64,000 bases of DNA from Linnemannia hyalina (lineage: Eukaryota; Mortierellomycota; Mortierellomycetes; Mortierellales; Mortierellaceae). Below the pieces are notes generated by a model that ran no database searches, had not been told where the DNA came from, and worked only from the letters and a program-made list of their open reading frames with translations. Below, piece after piece: positions 45,701 through 56,326 of the stretch (its first letter is position 1; each line of letters starts with the position of its first letter). Made by a program: the position numbers and the translations under genes. The stretch lies in NCBI GenBank assembly GCA_019671135.1, contig JAHRHY010000004.1, positions 868,001-932,000 of the forward strand. The letters run 5' to 3'.

Positions 45701-46332
45701 GCACTATTGGCAGCAAGCCAACTCCTAAGCCAGCCCACCTGAAGACCAGCACTGGTGTCATTGGAGCGGGGAGGCGTGCGTCCATGTCTCCCTCAGGATC
45801 AAACCAGTCGTCCCCTGGCTTGGACATGAGCGGATCCTCGTCTAAATTTGGATCGCCTGGAGAGATGCGCATGAACCCCTCGCCCACCGTCGACAGTCTT
45901 TTCGGCAGATTTCAGTTTGATGTGGCGGACGAATGGCGCCACTCGATCAATTCACTCCGCACCTCGCGCACTACGGATGGCATCAGCGGCAGCACTACTT
46001 GGGGTGGACTTTCGTCGAACGCCTTGGGAAATGGCATGATCTCGCCTACGTCTTATGAGCCTCGGGATGCGAACGCGCTTGCAGGATTCACATCTATTCC
46101 GACTCAAGGACCTCCAGGAATGTCCCTTCCGACCAGCCCTTTGGCTGCGAGCCCCCCTGGATTCAGTGACGATCCTGTTTTCCAGCAATGTCAGAAGCAG
46201 CCTCGCCATGTTCCTCAAGTCCGACCTAAGTACCAGTACCAGCCTCAGGCGTCGCAGCAACCTCAGCACCACTACTCGCAGCGGGACAGGAATGGCAGCC
46301 CACAGGCCATGAGAGATGGCGATTGGCGATGA
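42768..46332 (+). CDS. EST1/SMG5-7-like protein with 14-3-3-like/TPR domain
   Basis: Five exons (42768-42808, 43065-43145, 43391-43830, 43977-44066, 44213-46332) sum to 2,772 nt, or 923 residues. The helical EST1 N-terminal region includes LWKHVFYVVIDGYRRKL and the conserved CHKCYVYLGDLSRYR. The EST1 DNA/RNA-binding type domain follows (ARDYYNEARNMLPSSGNPYN, then QLAVVATFTPNNFLALYFYYRSLA). Family members act in telomerase recruitment (Est1) or bind phosphorylated Upf1 in nonsense-mediated decay (Smg5/6/7). No PIN domain is seen at the C-terminus, so this is not Smg6-like. An RGG-rich insert sits at about residues 97-130, inside the N-terminal helical domain. The last third is acidic and then Ser/Pro-rich and disordered. 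I cannot tell telomere from decay function by sequence. Confidence 0.88.
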
Positions 46333-48292
46333 AGGAGGAGAAGCATTGCTCGGCTGCAAGCGCGAGCAAACTTTATCTGGCAACAACAACTACTCGCACC
46401 TGTTATTATTTCAGTGTGACGAATGACAGACGCTACACCCCTCGTGAGACCCCCCAACCATTCCACCACCAAAAAAACAACAAACAACAAACCAGCACAG
46501 TGGAGTTCCGAGTCATGTTTAGAGTGGGACGCGATTTGGATCAACCATGAACTGCAAAGACGACGCAAGGCAAGAGGCAAAGCGACGAGCCAGTTTACCG
46601 ACCACACCGACTGACACTCCCTCCATTTTCTCGAAGCAGGATCTTTCATACTTTTTTTTAATGCAACAAAAAAACTCCAACAGCAGGCGCAAATACACTC
46701 TTCTACCTTTCTGCGTCCTGTTGCCCTTCCTATCTCTACATCTTCCCAAAAAAAATGAGAATAACAAAAAAAATGCGCCCTACCACAATAATGTTTTTTT
46801 CGATGCACACGCCCGTTTCGAGAGTGTTGCAGTTTCTCAGGAACAGCCTTGTATCCCACTTTTTTTTTTTTTTTTTTTTTTTTTTTTGTTTACCAACCTT
46901 TCTTTTTCTTCTATTTTTACGACCTCTTTTTCAGTGTCTCTTTCTTCTTTCTTTCCATTTTGTGTATTCTTTTCTCTTCTCTTTTGGACGCGTGCTATGT
47001 AGTTTTATGCCTGTGTCCCTTGCTCCGCATTCAGCTACGCCGCTTTCTCTTTTGCTTTCGTGTTTGAAGAATAAAAGAACCCCTATCCATCATGCTTCCT
47101 TTAATCGAACTGATAGGAGTGAGCCCAGTGAGAATGTGTTTGTGAGATATGATTGAACCCGTTGTCAATTATGGAAGTACCGGCTGAAAGTTATTTTTGT
47201 CGTGAGCCCTCTGTTCATGCAAACGGTTTCCAGTCGGCGTTTCCCGATTGCGATGTGAAACCCATTGTTTTTTTTCCGCTGTTCCGAAGTGGGGAGGGAA
47301 AGAAGAGGCAGTGAGTGCCAAAAACTGAAATGACAATAAAGAAAAAAAAGTGAAATCGATATTGAGAGCAATGGCCGAGATAAAATACAAAGAGCTTTCA
47401 AAAAGGCGGGTGGAGGAAGGTAGAGAGAGAGAGAGGAGAAAGAAACACACGGACGCTGATGTGCGCCCTGTTCGCATCGGAACAGAAAAATAAAAAAGCG
47501 ATCTTTGTAAGTAATTGGGTTTTCGGGCAAACTTCTTTTGGGCGTAAAGCTTTCAGTCCTTTACTTTCTTTACAGCGTTTCTTTACAACGAATGGTCAGG
47601 CCATCGTTTTTTTATCTCTTCCATTTTCTTCTTTGAAAGAAGAGGCTGAGCTGGGACCTAGATTGTTTATTTTGGTGCAAGAGTCGGAGGTGTCAGACTT
47701 CCTCTTGAGGCTGAAGACAAAGACCTGCTCCAGGTGAGAGAAAGGGAAACGATGGGAACCAGCTGTTCTTCAACAGTGGATTTAATGTGCCAAAACACAC
47801 AATGGAGGGAAGGTAGATAATGAGAGATATGAATAAACAACAGTCGGTTCGCGTTTGTTTGGAACGAAACGAGTGTTGTGTCGGCGTGTACATCCTCTTT
47901 TCATTTCTTTTTGTTTGCATGTCCTCAATATTTTCTAGAGAATCCAATTGCTTTCAGAGTCTGCGAGGACAACAACCAGCATCAGCGTGGCCAAAGTATC
48001 GAGCATGACCTCAATTCAATTGTTCGTTGCATCAAAAAAACTGCGCGGTTTAACTGATAGTTTCTCTTTTTCTCGTGCCATGTTTTTTTTTGGTGGAGGA
48101 ACTCTCGGAGGCAAAGCAAGGGCGAGGTGTGAACATGGGATAAAAAGTTCTATTCTTGGGAGGGTTGGATAGGCGTGCATGTGCTGTTCTTGTTTTGTGT
48201 TTGTTTTGTACGTGGGGGATTGGTGCTTTTGTTTAGTTAGTTGGGTGCGTAGTTTTGGAGTAGAGTCGTACGAGGATAGAGCAAATAATTAT

Positions 48293-48343
<51 letters not shown>

Positions 48344-49203
48344 AATGAGTGGGAATGATGGCATTGGATGTGAGGATAATGGGGTGAGCGAAATGAGAAA
48401 AGAAAGTGAAACACCGGTGTGCCTGGAAAGGGAATGGCGATGCGAAGAGAAGGAGGGAAAGGTCACTGACAAAGATAGCACCGACACAAATGTTCACAAC
48501 CGGCAGGCTGAACACATTTGAGTGCTGTAATGGTCAGTCCGGGAGCGGGGTTCTTACGCCCACTTTTCTCTCTCTCGAAATCTTATAAAAGACAGGGAAT
48601 CCTCCTTGTCAATTACCAATACCTACAACCAACCAGCAGCCCAACTTCCTTCAACAACCACCAATACCTCCACTCCTCTCACCCTCATCGTCAATTACAG
48701 ATATCCTCTACGCCCACTTCTCTTTCATTCTTTTATTTTCAACCCTCTGCATACCCATCTACTTCTTCCAATCCTCCAATCCTCCAACTCTCCACTTCTC
48801 TTTCTTCTCTCCTTCTCACCATTCCGTCCCTTCAGTCTCTCGCTACTCGTTCCGCAGGCCTCACCTCCGTCTCGCTCCTGCAGTCCAACCCCATCCCCCT
48901 CCCTAAACCAATCTCCCGCCCAGCCTACCCTCGCTTCCTCCTCCCTTCCACCGTCATCCTTGCGGATCAAGTTCCTCACTTTTACCTCCCTCGTCTCCTC
49001 CCTTTTTTCCTTCTTCAACAAAAGTCCCCCCAGTTCCTTGCCCTTCACAAACTCGACCTCCTTCACGACCACACCGAGTCCATCTCCCCTTCAGCTAAAA
49101 ACACCACAGCCGAAGTTCAAGGAATCAACAATCCTCTGGACGATATCGATCACCCGTTCGACCAACCCCTGCACCAACACCACCCCAACGACAGACAGCT
49201 CCA
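46333..49203. other. 2.9-kb region without a supported gene
   Basis: This contains the 3' end of the EST1-like gene, a T27 run (about 46860-46886) and a (GT)n tract (48295-48341). A C/T-rich leader runs from about 48600 to 49203 into the glyoxal oxidase gene. Frames in the leader (for example 48518-49298) are Ser/Pro/Leu-rich products of base bias. No RNA gene or protein family was recognised. Confidence 0.45.
48295..48341 (+). repeat. (GT)n microsatellite
   Basis: About 22-23 GT units lie in non-coding DNA between the EST1-like gene and the glyoxal oxidase gene. Confidence 0.95.
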
Positions 49204-51542
49204 ATGGCGATTGTCCGAAAGCTGGGTCTCCTGCTTGCTGCCCTCTCAGTCGTGTCACTAGGCTTGATAGTCACGACAGCAGACGCTGCAGCCTGTAAAT
49301 ATAACAATGGACTGGCCTGTCCACAAGCAACGCCATGCTGCAGTCTTGTAAGATATCTAATCGCTTTTACTTGACAATGCTGCCACTTTTCGCTGTCGAA
49401 TTTATTCCCTCCCTCTTCCTCTGTCATCATGGATATCGAACAGGGTCATGATAACAACACACAACGACGACACAGGAGGTAGTTGTGTGATTATCTACTC
49501 TGACGACATTGGCAGTTATCATCTACCACCCATCAGCTTACTGGTTTTTTTTCGAGCGTACACCTTATCCTTCCCCATCATCATCCCTCAAATACCTCCC
49601 AGCTTGTCCTGACTTTTCTTTCCTTCTCAAACCTGTCCCAAATCAACACATCGTAAACGCACAAAGCCTTGAGAAACACCCGACAATTCCGCTCTCTCCC
49701 AACTCACCCATTGTTTAACTATTCGTTTTACATATAATTAGCACGGACACTGTGGTAACTCTCGCGTTGCCTGTGCGGTCGGATGCAATGCCGCCGCAAG
49801 TTTCAATGGTCGATGTGTGCGTTCCCTCGGCACAGCTCAACAATTGACCGACGGACCTGGTGCCAACGGAAAACCCCGTCCCGTCCCCTCACTGCCCAAT
49901 GGTGCCTTCAAGGTGGTGGGCAACACTGGTGTGGCCGCACAACATATTGCCTTGGTGACGCCTACAAAGATGTTGATCATCGACAAGGCCGAGGCCAACC
50001 CTGTCAAGCTGCCGAGCGGTATCTCTGCCTACAATGCCGAGTATGATTTGGTGACAAACAACATTCGTCTACTTGATGTCACGACCAACACCTTTTGCTC
50101 GGGTGGCGGGTTCCTGCCCAATGGTACCATGATCAGCGCTGGAGGTGCTGAGGCACGCGTAAGTTGTCACATTTTTGCTCTCATTTCATTTTCTTTCATT
50201 TTTGTCATATCGTTCGCTTATTCTAACAGCTGTCGTTGTCCTCCTCAAACAATAGAAATCGCGCGCGTTCGCCACTGAAGGTGGATTCCAGTCTCTTCGT
50301 ATGTGGAACCCTTGCGATGACGGGACTTGCGAATGGATGGAGAACCCCGCAGACCCCGCCTGGACCATGACCGGAAACCGTTGGTATGTTTCGATCACGA
50401 CCCTCCCCTCCGGCGAGCTCTTTATCCTTGGAGGCAGTAACGAGTCCCTGGCGATCAACAGTCTCGCCACCAACAACCCCACCTGGGAGATCTACCCCAA
50501 ACCCGCCAATGTCAAGGCTGCCGACTACACGCCCAACTTTATGCAGTTCATGGTCGATTCGTTGCCCAACAACCTTTACCCGAACGTTTATTCCCTTCCC
50601 GACGGCAACATCTTTATCTTTGCCAACCAAAAGTCGATGATCTTTAATGTTGCCAAGAACGAGGTCATCAAGCGCATGCCCGATCTGCCCGGTGGACCCC
50701 GTTCGTACCCCCTGACTGGATCGCATATCCTGTTGCCTTTGGACCCTGCTAAGAACTATGCACACGAGATCTTGGTTTGTGGAGGATCTGAGGCCAAGAC
50801 CGAGAAGTCCAAGGCCCTTCAGAGCTGTGGCCGTATCAACCTTGCCGATGCCGATCCTCAATGGGAGATGGACGAGATGCCTACCCCTCGTCTGATGGGC
50901 GATGCGATTGCGTTGGCTGACGGCAAGATTATGTTCTTGAACGGATGCATGACTGGATATGCTGGTTTCCGCCACGGTCATGACCCTGTCTTCACCCCTG
51001 CCGTCTACGACCCAGCCGCACCCCACGGACAGAGATTCACGGAATGGGAGCCCAGCAACATTGCAAGAATGTATCACTCTGTCGCCATGCTCCTCCCTGA
51101 TGGCTCTGTCTTTGTCGCTGGTTCGAACGAGAACTCTGAAGTCCGTCTGAAGGACGTCCCCTTCCCCACCGAATACCGCGTCGAGAACTTTACGCCCCCA
51201 TACTTGTCGACCGACTTGGCTCGCCCCGAGATTGTGAGCAAGGTGCCCGAGAAGGTGGCCTATGCCCAGAAGGTGTCGGTGACAGTCGATGTCAAGGACA
51301 CGAGCAAGTACGACCCCGAGGTTGTGTTCATGTTGGGTCATCGCGGGTTCGTGACCCACAGCACACACATGTCGCAGAGGATGACCAAGTTGGTTGCTCA
51401 AGCTACTCATACCGAGGGAACCAAGATTACGTATGAGGTTGCGATGCCACCCAACGCCAACATTATGCCTCCTGGTCCCCATTACATGCATATGTTGAAC
51501 AATGGCGTCCCCTCTGTCGCTGTTCACTTCCTCCTTAACTAG
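49204..51542 (+). CDS. Secreted copper radical (glyoxal) oxidase with N-terminal chitin-binding domain
   Basis: Three exons (49204-49347, 49742-50158, 50256-51542) give 1,848 nt, or 615 residues. A signal peptide (VRKLGLLLAALSVVSLGLIV) leads into a hevein-type chitin-binding module (about 34-77). That module has the Cys pattern ACPQATPCCSLHGHCGN, then CAVGCNAA and a final Cys in NGRCV. The rest is a glyoxal oxidase fold. Likely copper-site residues are Cys167 (FCSGGG), which would form the Cys-Tyr cofactor with Tyr231 (NRWYVS), then Tyr460 and His461 (RMYHSV), and His555 (VTHSTHM). Reaction: oxidation of simple aldehydes to acids with release of H2O2, outside the cell. The C-terminus is a DUF1929-type domain. 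The chitin module suggests binding to wall chitin, its own or another fungus's; this is inference. Confidence 0.92.
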
Positions 51543-51647
51543 AGAGATTCTGTTTGTAGAAAGAGAGAAGCGTTCTTTTTGCCTACTTTCTGATCCCCTC
51601 ACTCCTTTCCATCTTGTAAATCATCATACCATATCATACAAATTAAA

Positions 51648-51653
51648 AATAAA
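51648..51653 (+). terminator. Poly(A) signal candidate for the glyoxal oxidase gene
   Basis: The first of overlapping AATAAA-like sequences, about 106 bases after the stop codon. Confidence 0.45.
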
Positions 51654-51913
51654 ATAAAAATAAGCAAAAACCAAACGATGCTAATGCCAACACACGCGCT
51701 AAACAGCGTCACTCAGTGATGATTGAGATCTGGTGAATGTTTTCGCGTTTTCGTTTTCGCGAACAAAAAATCATTTGGTTTCTCGATTCAGTCGTCTATC
51801 TGTCTTTCCATTCTTTCCTCTCCTCAACATTTATTTCTCTCTCTCTCCCCTTTCTTCCTCTCACCACATTTTATTATTATTATTATTATGCTTTCCGCAG
51901 GACAAGATACATA

Positions 51914-54078
51914 ATGCTGAGCAAGACAGTCGGTCTCTCGACCCTAATTGTCCTCACAACAACAGTCGCCATGCTCGCTACCACCATCACCACCAACGCA
52001 ACATCTTCACTACAACCACCAACTGTCGAAACCTGGGCGACAGGAAAACCAAAGAACGATAGACAGGAACATCGTGTTGGACCGTTACCATGGGCCGCTG
52101 GACAGGACCCTATCCTTGAGAGCAATGCAGGAAATTTCCCGACCCGTCAGTGGACAAATAAAAATGGATCTAAAGCCAATGCTGAGATGTAAGTTGTCTC
52201 TTTTTTCTTTTGTCATTAAGGTTGTGGCTTTCTGACAAAGTGAATGTGTGACCCTTTAGGATTTACAATTACTAAAACACCCCTCTCCCCATGTTGTTAT
52301 CTTGCTTGTAGGTTCTACTGGTTCTTCCCAGCGCTTAAACCAAAGTAAAGAACCCACCTCTCATCATGTAAGTCTCACCCCACCATCCTCACGCCGTAAA
52401 CAAAAAGACCAAAAAAACTATAATTACTCCTGCCTTCAAACTACTGATCACAACTTTTTTCTATTTTCTGCAAACATCAAACAAGAAATAGTTAGCTACA
52501 GGGAGGTTCAGGTGCGAGTTCGATGATTGGATTGTTCTACGAGACGGGGCCCATCCATGTGACGGAGGATTTGAAGTTGGTGAGGAATAATGATACTTGG
52601 GCGAATGAGTATTCGATGTTGTTTGTTGAGCAGCCTGTCGGAACTGGGTACTCCTTTGTTGATCAAGGTGGCAAGAAACGGACGAAGCGCAAGAGGGGGT
52701 CGGCGCGTCGCGGTGGTGAGAGGAATGACGATGAGGGTGATCGTGATGGCGGAGATGATACTCCAGGATTCGATGCCAACGACGAGGAGGGAAAGGGTGA
52801 AGACGGCAGGTTTGAGGAGCTGGATGCAGAGTTGGAGAGGGACCAGGAGGAAGAAGCGGCCTTCTTTGCGACTCTCCCGTCTTCTCTACCGTTTGATTTC
52901 AAGGTAGCGGCGGCGAGCAAGCGGCGCAGGGGGAGGGCCAAGACCGGCAACAACACTGACGAGGATCCAGATACGATATACACAAAATCGGGATATATCA
53001 AGGACCAGCGGACGGTTGTCAAAGGCATGATGGTCTTCTTAGACCAGTTCTATGAACGGTATCCTGAGCAACAAAAGGCGTATCTTTATATCACGGGACA
53101 GAGCTATGCGGGGAAGTTTATTCCGTCGATCGCGCACGCTATCATTGAGCGCAACAAGAAGTTCCAGTCCAAGTTGCCTCAGAGCGCGAGTGGCGATGTC
53201 ATGAGACCGAGACGGCGACGGAAGAGACGATCGAGACTCAGGCGACTCCCAAGCAGGCGGTGTCCCGATCAAGGGATCTCGGTGGGCAATTCAATGACAG
53301 ACCCCATCACCCAGATCCAGATCCACGCCGACCACGCCTTTTACCTAGGGCTCCTCACCACCCTTCAAGCAGACCAAATGCGAGAGTACCAACGTAAGCA
53401 GTCAAACTGGTCGAGCAAGGCCGTTTCCTGGACGCGAACCGGTTCCGAGGCAAGATCTTTAATCTCTTCCGAAAGTCGACCGGACAACTCGACACGTTCG
53501 ATATCCGAAAGGCTTCTCATGGGATGAACTGGAAGCCTATGGCCGCTTTGTTGAACCAGCCCGAGACCAAGGATTCTCTGAACATGTTTGAGCCTCGCAA
53601 GGCGTACCTACTCCAACAGAAGGTGCCAAAGGAGGAAGTGGCACGGATCGAACTGGGTAGATGGGATACTGAGTACCGAACAGATCCAGAGGTGAAACAG
53701 GCTATGCGAGTGGACATTATGCGGTCGACAAAGCCATTGGTCGCAGATTTGTTGGATAATGGGGTCAAGGTGTTGGCGTATCAGGGGATTTTCGATTTCA
53801 GGGATGAGCCGGCAGGGTCGACGAGGTGGATTGAAGGGATGGATTGGAAGGGGAAGGAGGAGTTTGAGAAGACGGAGAGGAGGGTTTGGAAGGTTGGTGG
53901 GTTTACGGCTGGATATGTGAATAGTGTTATGGGGAAGGGTAAGGAAGGAGGAGGGTTGACAATGGTTGTGGAGTTAGGAGGGGGGCATTATACGCCGATG
54001 GATGAGAGTGAGAATAGTTTGATGATGATTCGGCACCTCACTGACGGGACACCTCTTGACGAGTTGTTTTTTCGATAG
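51914..54078 (+). pseudogene. Broken serine carboxypeptidase (S10 family, secreted)
   Basis: Exon 1 (51914-52188) encodes a signal peptide and pro-region. Exon 2 starts at 52312 with FYWFFPALKPK, then a TAA in frame, while the next conserved block (NPPLII) lies in another frame. After the next intron the frame to the oxyanion block reads stop-Leu-Gln-Gly-Gly-Ser-Gly (about 52497-52515), where the family has Trp-Leu-Gln-Gly-Gly-Pro-Gly. The body from 52523 is long and clear (MIGLFYETGPIHV, catalytic Ser in GQSYAGKF). Two further frame changes occur near 53205-53270 and one near 53395. The C-terminal half (53524-54078) keeps YQGIFDF and GGHYTPMDES, which hold the catalytic Asp and His. An unusually long acidic/basic insert sits at about 52675-52980. 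Sequencing errors could explain some indels but not the nonsense change as easily. Confidence 0.75.
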
Positions 54079-54289
54079 AGTGTATGCCCCCCTTTTTAAA
54101 CCCCGTGTAACTATTTCTCAACCCATTCATTCACGACCACCACGACTGCACATATCTTCACTCGCAATGGAATTAGCTACGGAATGGTTCTTCAAGACAG
54201 CAGAGCTAGTCGACAGCCTCCATTAGCACTTACCGAAGAAAGACCTCTTCAACTTTATGCAGACCTGCCGTGCGCACTTCTTCCAAGGA

Positions 54290-54512
54290 CGTTCTATCTT
54301 GCATCGAGATGTATGTTCGGGTCTACTCTAGCTTCTTGGCAACCACGATCTCTGAAATTATGACACTCGAGACCCTGTACATGAGTTTCTTTACAAAGTG
54401 GGATTTGTCGCAGGATGCTTTTCGGGACATTGACTGGATCACGCTACACTGGCCGAGATTGATGATGATCGAGTACTATGCGGAGGCGGCACAGTATCCT
54501 CGCCAGAACTGA
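54290..54512 (+). pseudogene. C-terminal relic of an F-box/LRR-type gene
   Basis: The frame ends with MTLETLYMSFFTKW and then ITLHWPRLMMIEYYAEAAQYP. This corresponds to the ITINWPRLEKVEFYTGDYAVDSP ending of the frame at 60436-61401. Only the last about 70 codons are left, on the strand opposite to the related copies. Confidence 0.55.
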
Positions 54513-54878
54513 TGTTTTCAGACGGAATCAACCTGTGTGAAGCCATTGTAAGAGAAGTTGCCCAGGTTGTATGTGAGGCCCTATGATGTGGATGAGTAAC
54601 AAGTCTATTCGCAGCTTCTTCCCTTTTTCTGGGTCGATGAACGAGATTATTCTTACTGGATTCGCGTCAAAAAACAAAAGCCCTGCTGCAGGAATCCTCT
54701 TTGCAATTATCTCTTTTGTATGCGCGCGAAATGCAGTAGCATGACATGAACGGATCAAGGTGTACCTTGGTTGAATTGGAAGACAAAGGTAAGGGACACA
54801 ACAAAACTTGGCACGCCTGAAAAAAACGGTGCTGTTATTAGGGGATTCACACGATCTACGGCGACGTTACGTTTTTCA

Positions 54879-55580
54879 TCAGGTCATGAAGCTTTGACCG
54901 CATCCGCAGGACTCCTTGACATTTGGATTATTAAACACAAACTGCGCTGACAGCTTGTCCTCGACATAATCCATCTCTGATCCAAGAACCGACAGTAGTG
55001 CCTTATTGTCCACCAGTACCGTTACACCTATTATATTTTGAGATCCAGAAACAATGTGAGTACGAGACATTAGCATAGCCTTGACTAGTAACCGTGTGTT
55101 TGGATGAATTGTAGAAATGCGTGTTGTTTACCATCTTGTTTAACCTCCTCGTCGAATTTCTCTCTCTTGGTGGTGTAATCGAGTTGGTATTGCTGGCCTG
55201 AACAGCCCTTGGTCCGGATCCCGACACGGACCATCTTTGGCTCTGGACCCTCTGTCAATGTGCGTAGACGTTGAACTGCCGAAGGGGTCTATTCACAACA
55301 AGACAATAGATAACGAAGGAAGGAATAGAAAGGATGCAAGAAAGAAGAAAGGGAGGGGGGAAGGGAAAGCGGGTCAGCCTCAGTGTGCGCATGTATTTGT
55401 GAGCTGGGCAAAGCGACAAGGACATAATGTAAGGCTAAATAATTCATGCGCAGTTCGTTGTGACCAAAAGAAAGGGACGCAAGAAGAGGATCGATAGGAC
55501 ATTACGAGGGTGAGGACGGCTTTCCGGGGACGTGGGTTCTTGAGTGTAGCTCCTTTGACGACTTTTGCTGCTAGGGACAT
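54879..55580 (-). CDS. ISA1: Iron-sulfur cluster assembly protein of the IscA/Isa1 (ISCA1) type
   Basis: Three exons (55580-55506, 55288-55132, 55027-54879) give 381 nt, or 126 residues. The three conserved cluster-binding cysteines are Cys54 (TKGCSG) and Cys118/Cys120 in the terminal CGCG motif. The block EMDYVEDKLSAQFVFNNPN is diagnostic for the A-type ISC family of mitochondria. The basic, Ser/Ala/Lys-rich N-terminus fits a matrix-targeting sequence. Role: late-acting mitochondrial factor that assembles [4Fe-4S] clusters for aconitase, lipoate synthase and others, working with Isa2 and Iba57. The gene is divergent from the gene at 56327. Size and motif spacing match the family. Confidence 0.92.
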
Positions 55581-56326
55581 TGTGTTGGGTGTGAGTTATT
55601 GTTCATGGGAGGAGGAGGAAGGAATGTCAATGGCGGGCATCGTTGGTTTGTGGGCGGGAGGCATCACGTGGAACGAGTGAAATTTGGTGGCGCGATTGAA
55701 CATTGCCGCCAAACTGCCATGTAAAAAAAATGTGTGGCCCTCAGCCCTCGAGGAGGATGGCGATCTTACAGACCCTGGATGGAGCAGAGAAAGAGACCCA
55801 TATGGCATACAACAGGAGACGGTAGTCAAGACAGCACTGTCCCGAATTTTGATCCAACACTTGTTTGAAAGAGCACGTCTTCATATCGTTCAACGATTAT
55901 TTTGAAGGAGAGAGAGACGCGTTAGATGGAGAGCGTGCGGACAGAACCTTTGCTGATCATCATCACTTCGCGGTTCTCTGGAGGAGTAAATATCAGACAG
56001 ACCCAGAACTCGGATATATTGACCACTCGTTTGATCCAAGAAAACTCGTCGCGTGTGCGGATTGAGCTAGAATGCACGGTGACTGCTTATGTGGTCAAAG
56101 TAAAAGCACGCTCCTTTTGTTCCGCGCTTCCTTCTCCCCACTTCAACTAGACCACTTAATCACACGCCTCTCCAGGAACACCAACCACGGGCGAGCAGGA
56201 GCACGATCACACACACGCAACAACACCAACAACAACACCAACAACAACTACAACTACAACATCAACACACACACACATATATATATATATATACCCACAC
56301 ATCTTCGCTGCCCTTGATTCAAAACA
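55581..56326. promoter_or_regulatory. Divergent promoter region of ISA1 and the AT-hook-like gene
   Basis: This is 746 bp between start codons. A CAA/ACC-rich stretch (about 56210-56260) is followed by CA and then TA dinucleotide repeats (56262-56294), which end about 33 bases before the ATG at 56327. No other gene is supported. Confidence 0.4.
56262..56294 (+). repeat. Compound (CA)n(TA)n microsatellite in a 5' leader
   Basis: A CA run passes directly into a TA run just upstream of the start codon at 56327. The TA part may also act as a TATA element. Confidence 0.85.

Noticed and set aside
33840..48345. GT microsatellites considered as possible CRISPR-like or telomeric arrays
   Set aside because: They are simple dinucleotide runs without spacers, and not telomere-type units.
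48518..49298. Two overlapping open frames of 230-247 codons upstream of the glyoxal oxidase
   Set aside because: They are Ser/Pro/Leu-rich translations of a C/T-rich leader, and two frames are open at once, which points to base bias.
50223..51602. A 459-codon open frame antisense to the glyoxal oxidase gene
   Set aside because: It mirrors the codon pattern of the plus-strand gene, whose domains and copper-site residues are clear. The antisense product is a His/Val/Gly-rich sequence without family features.
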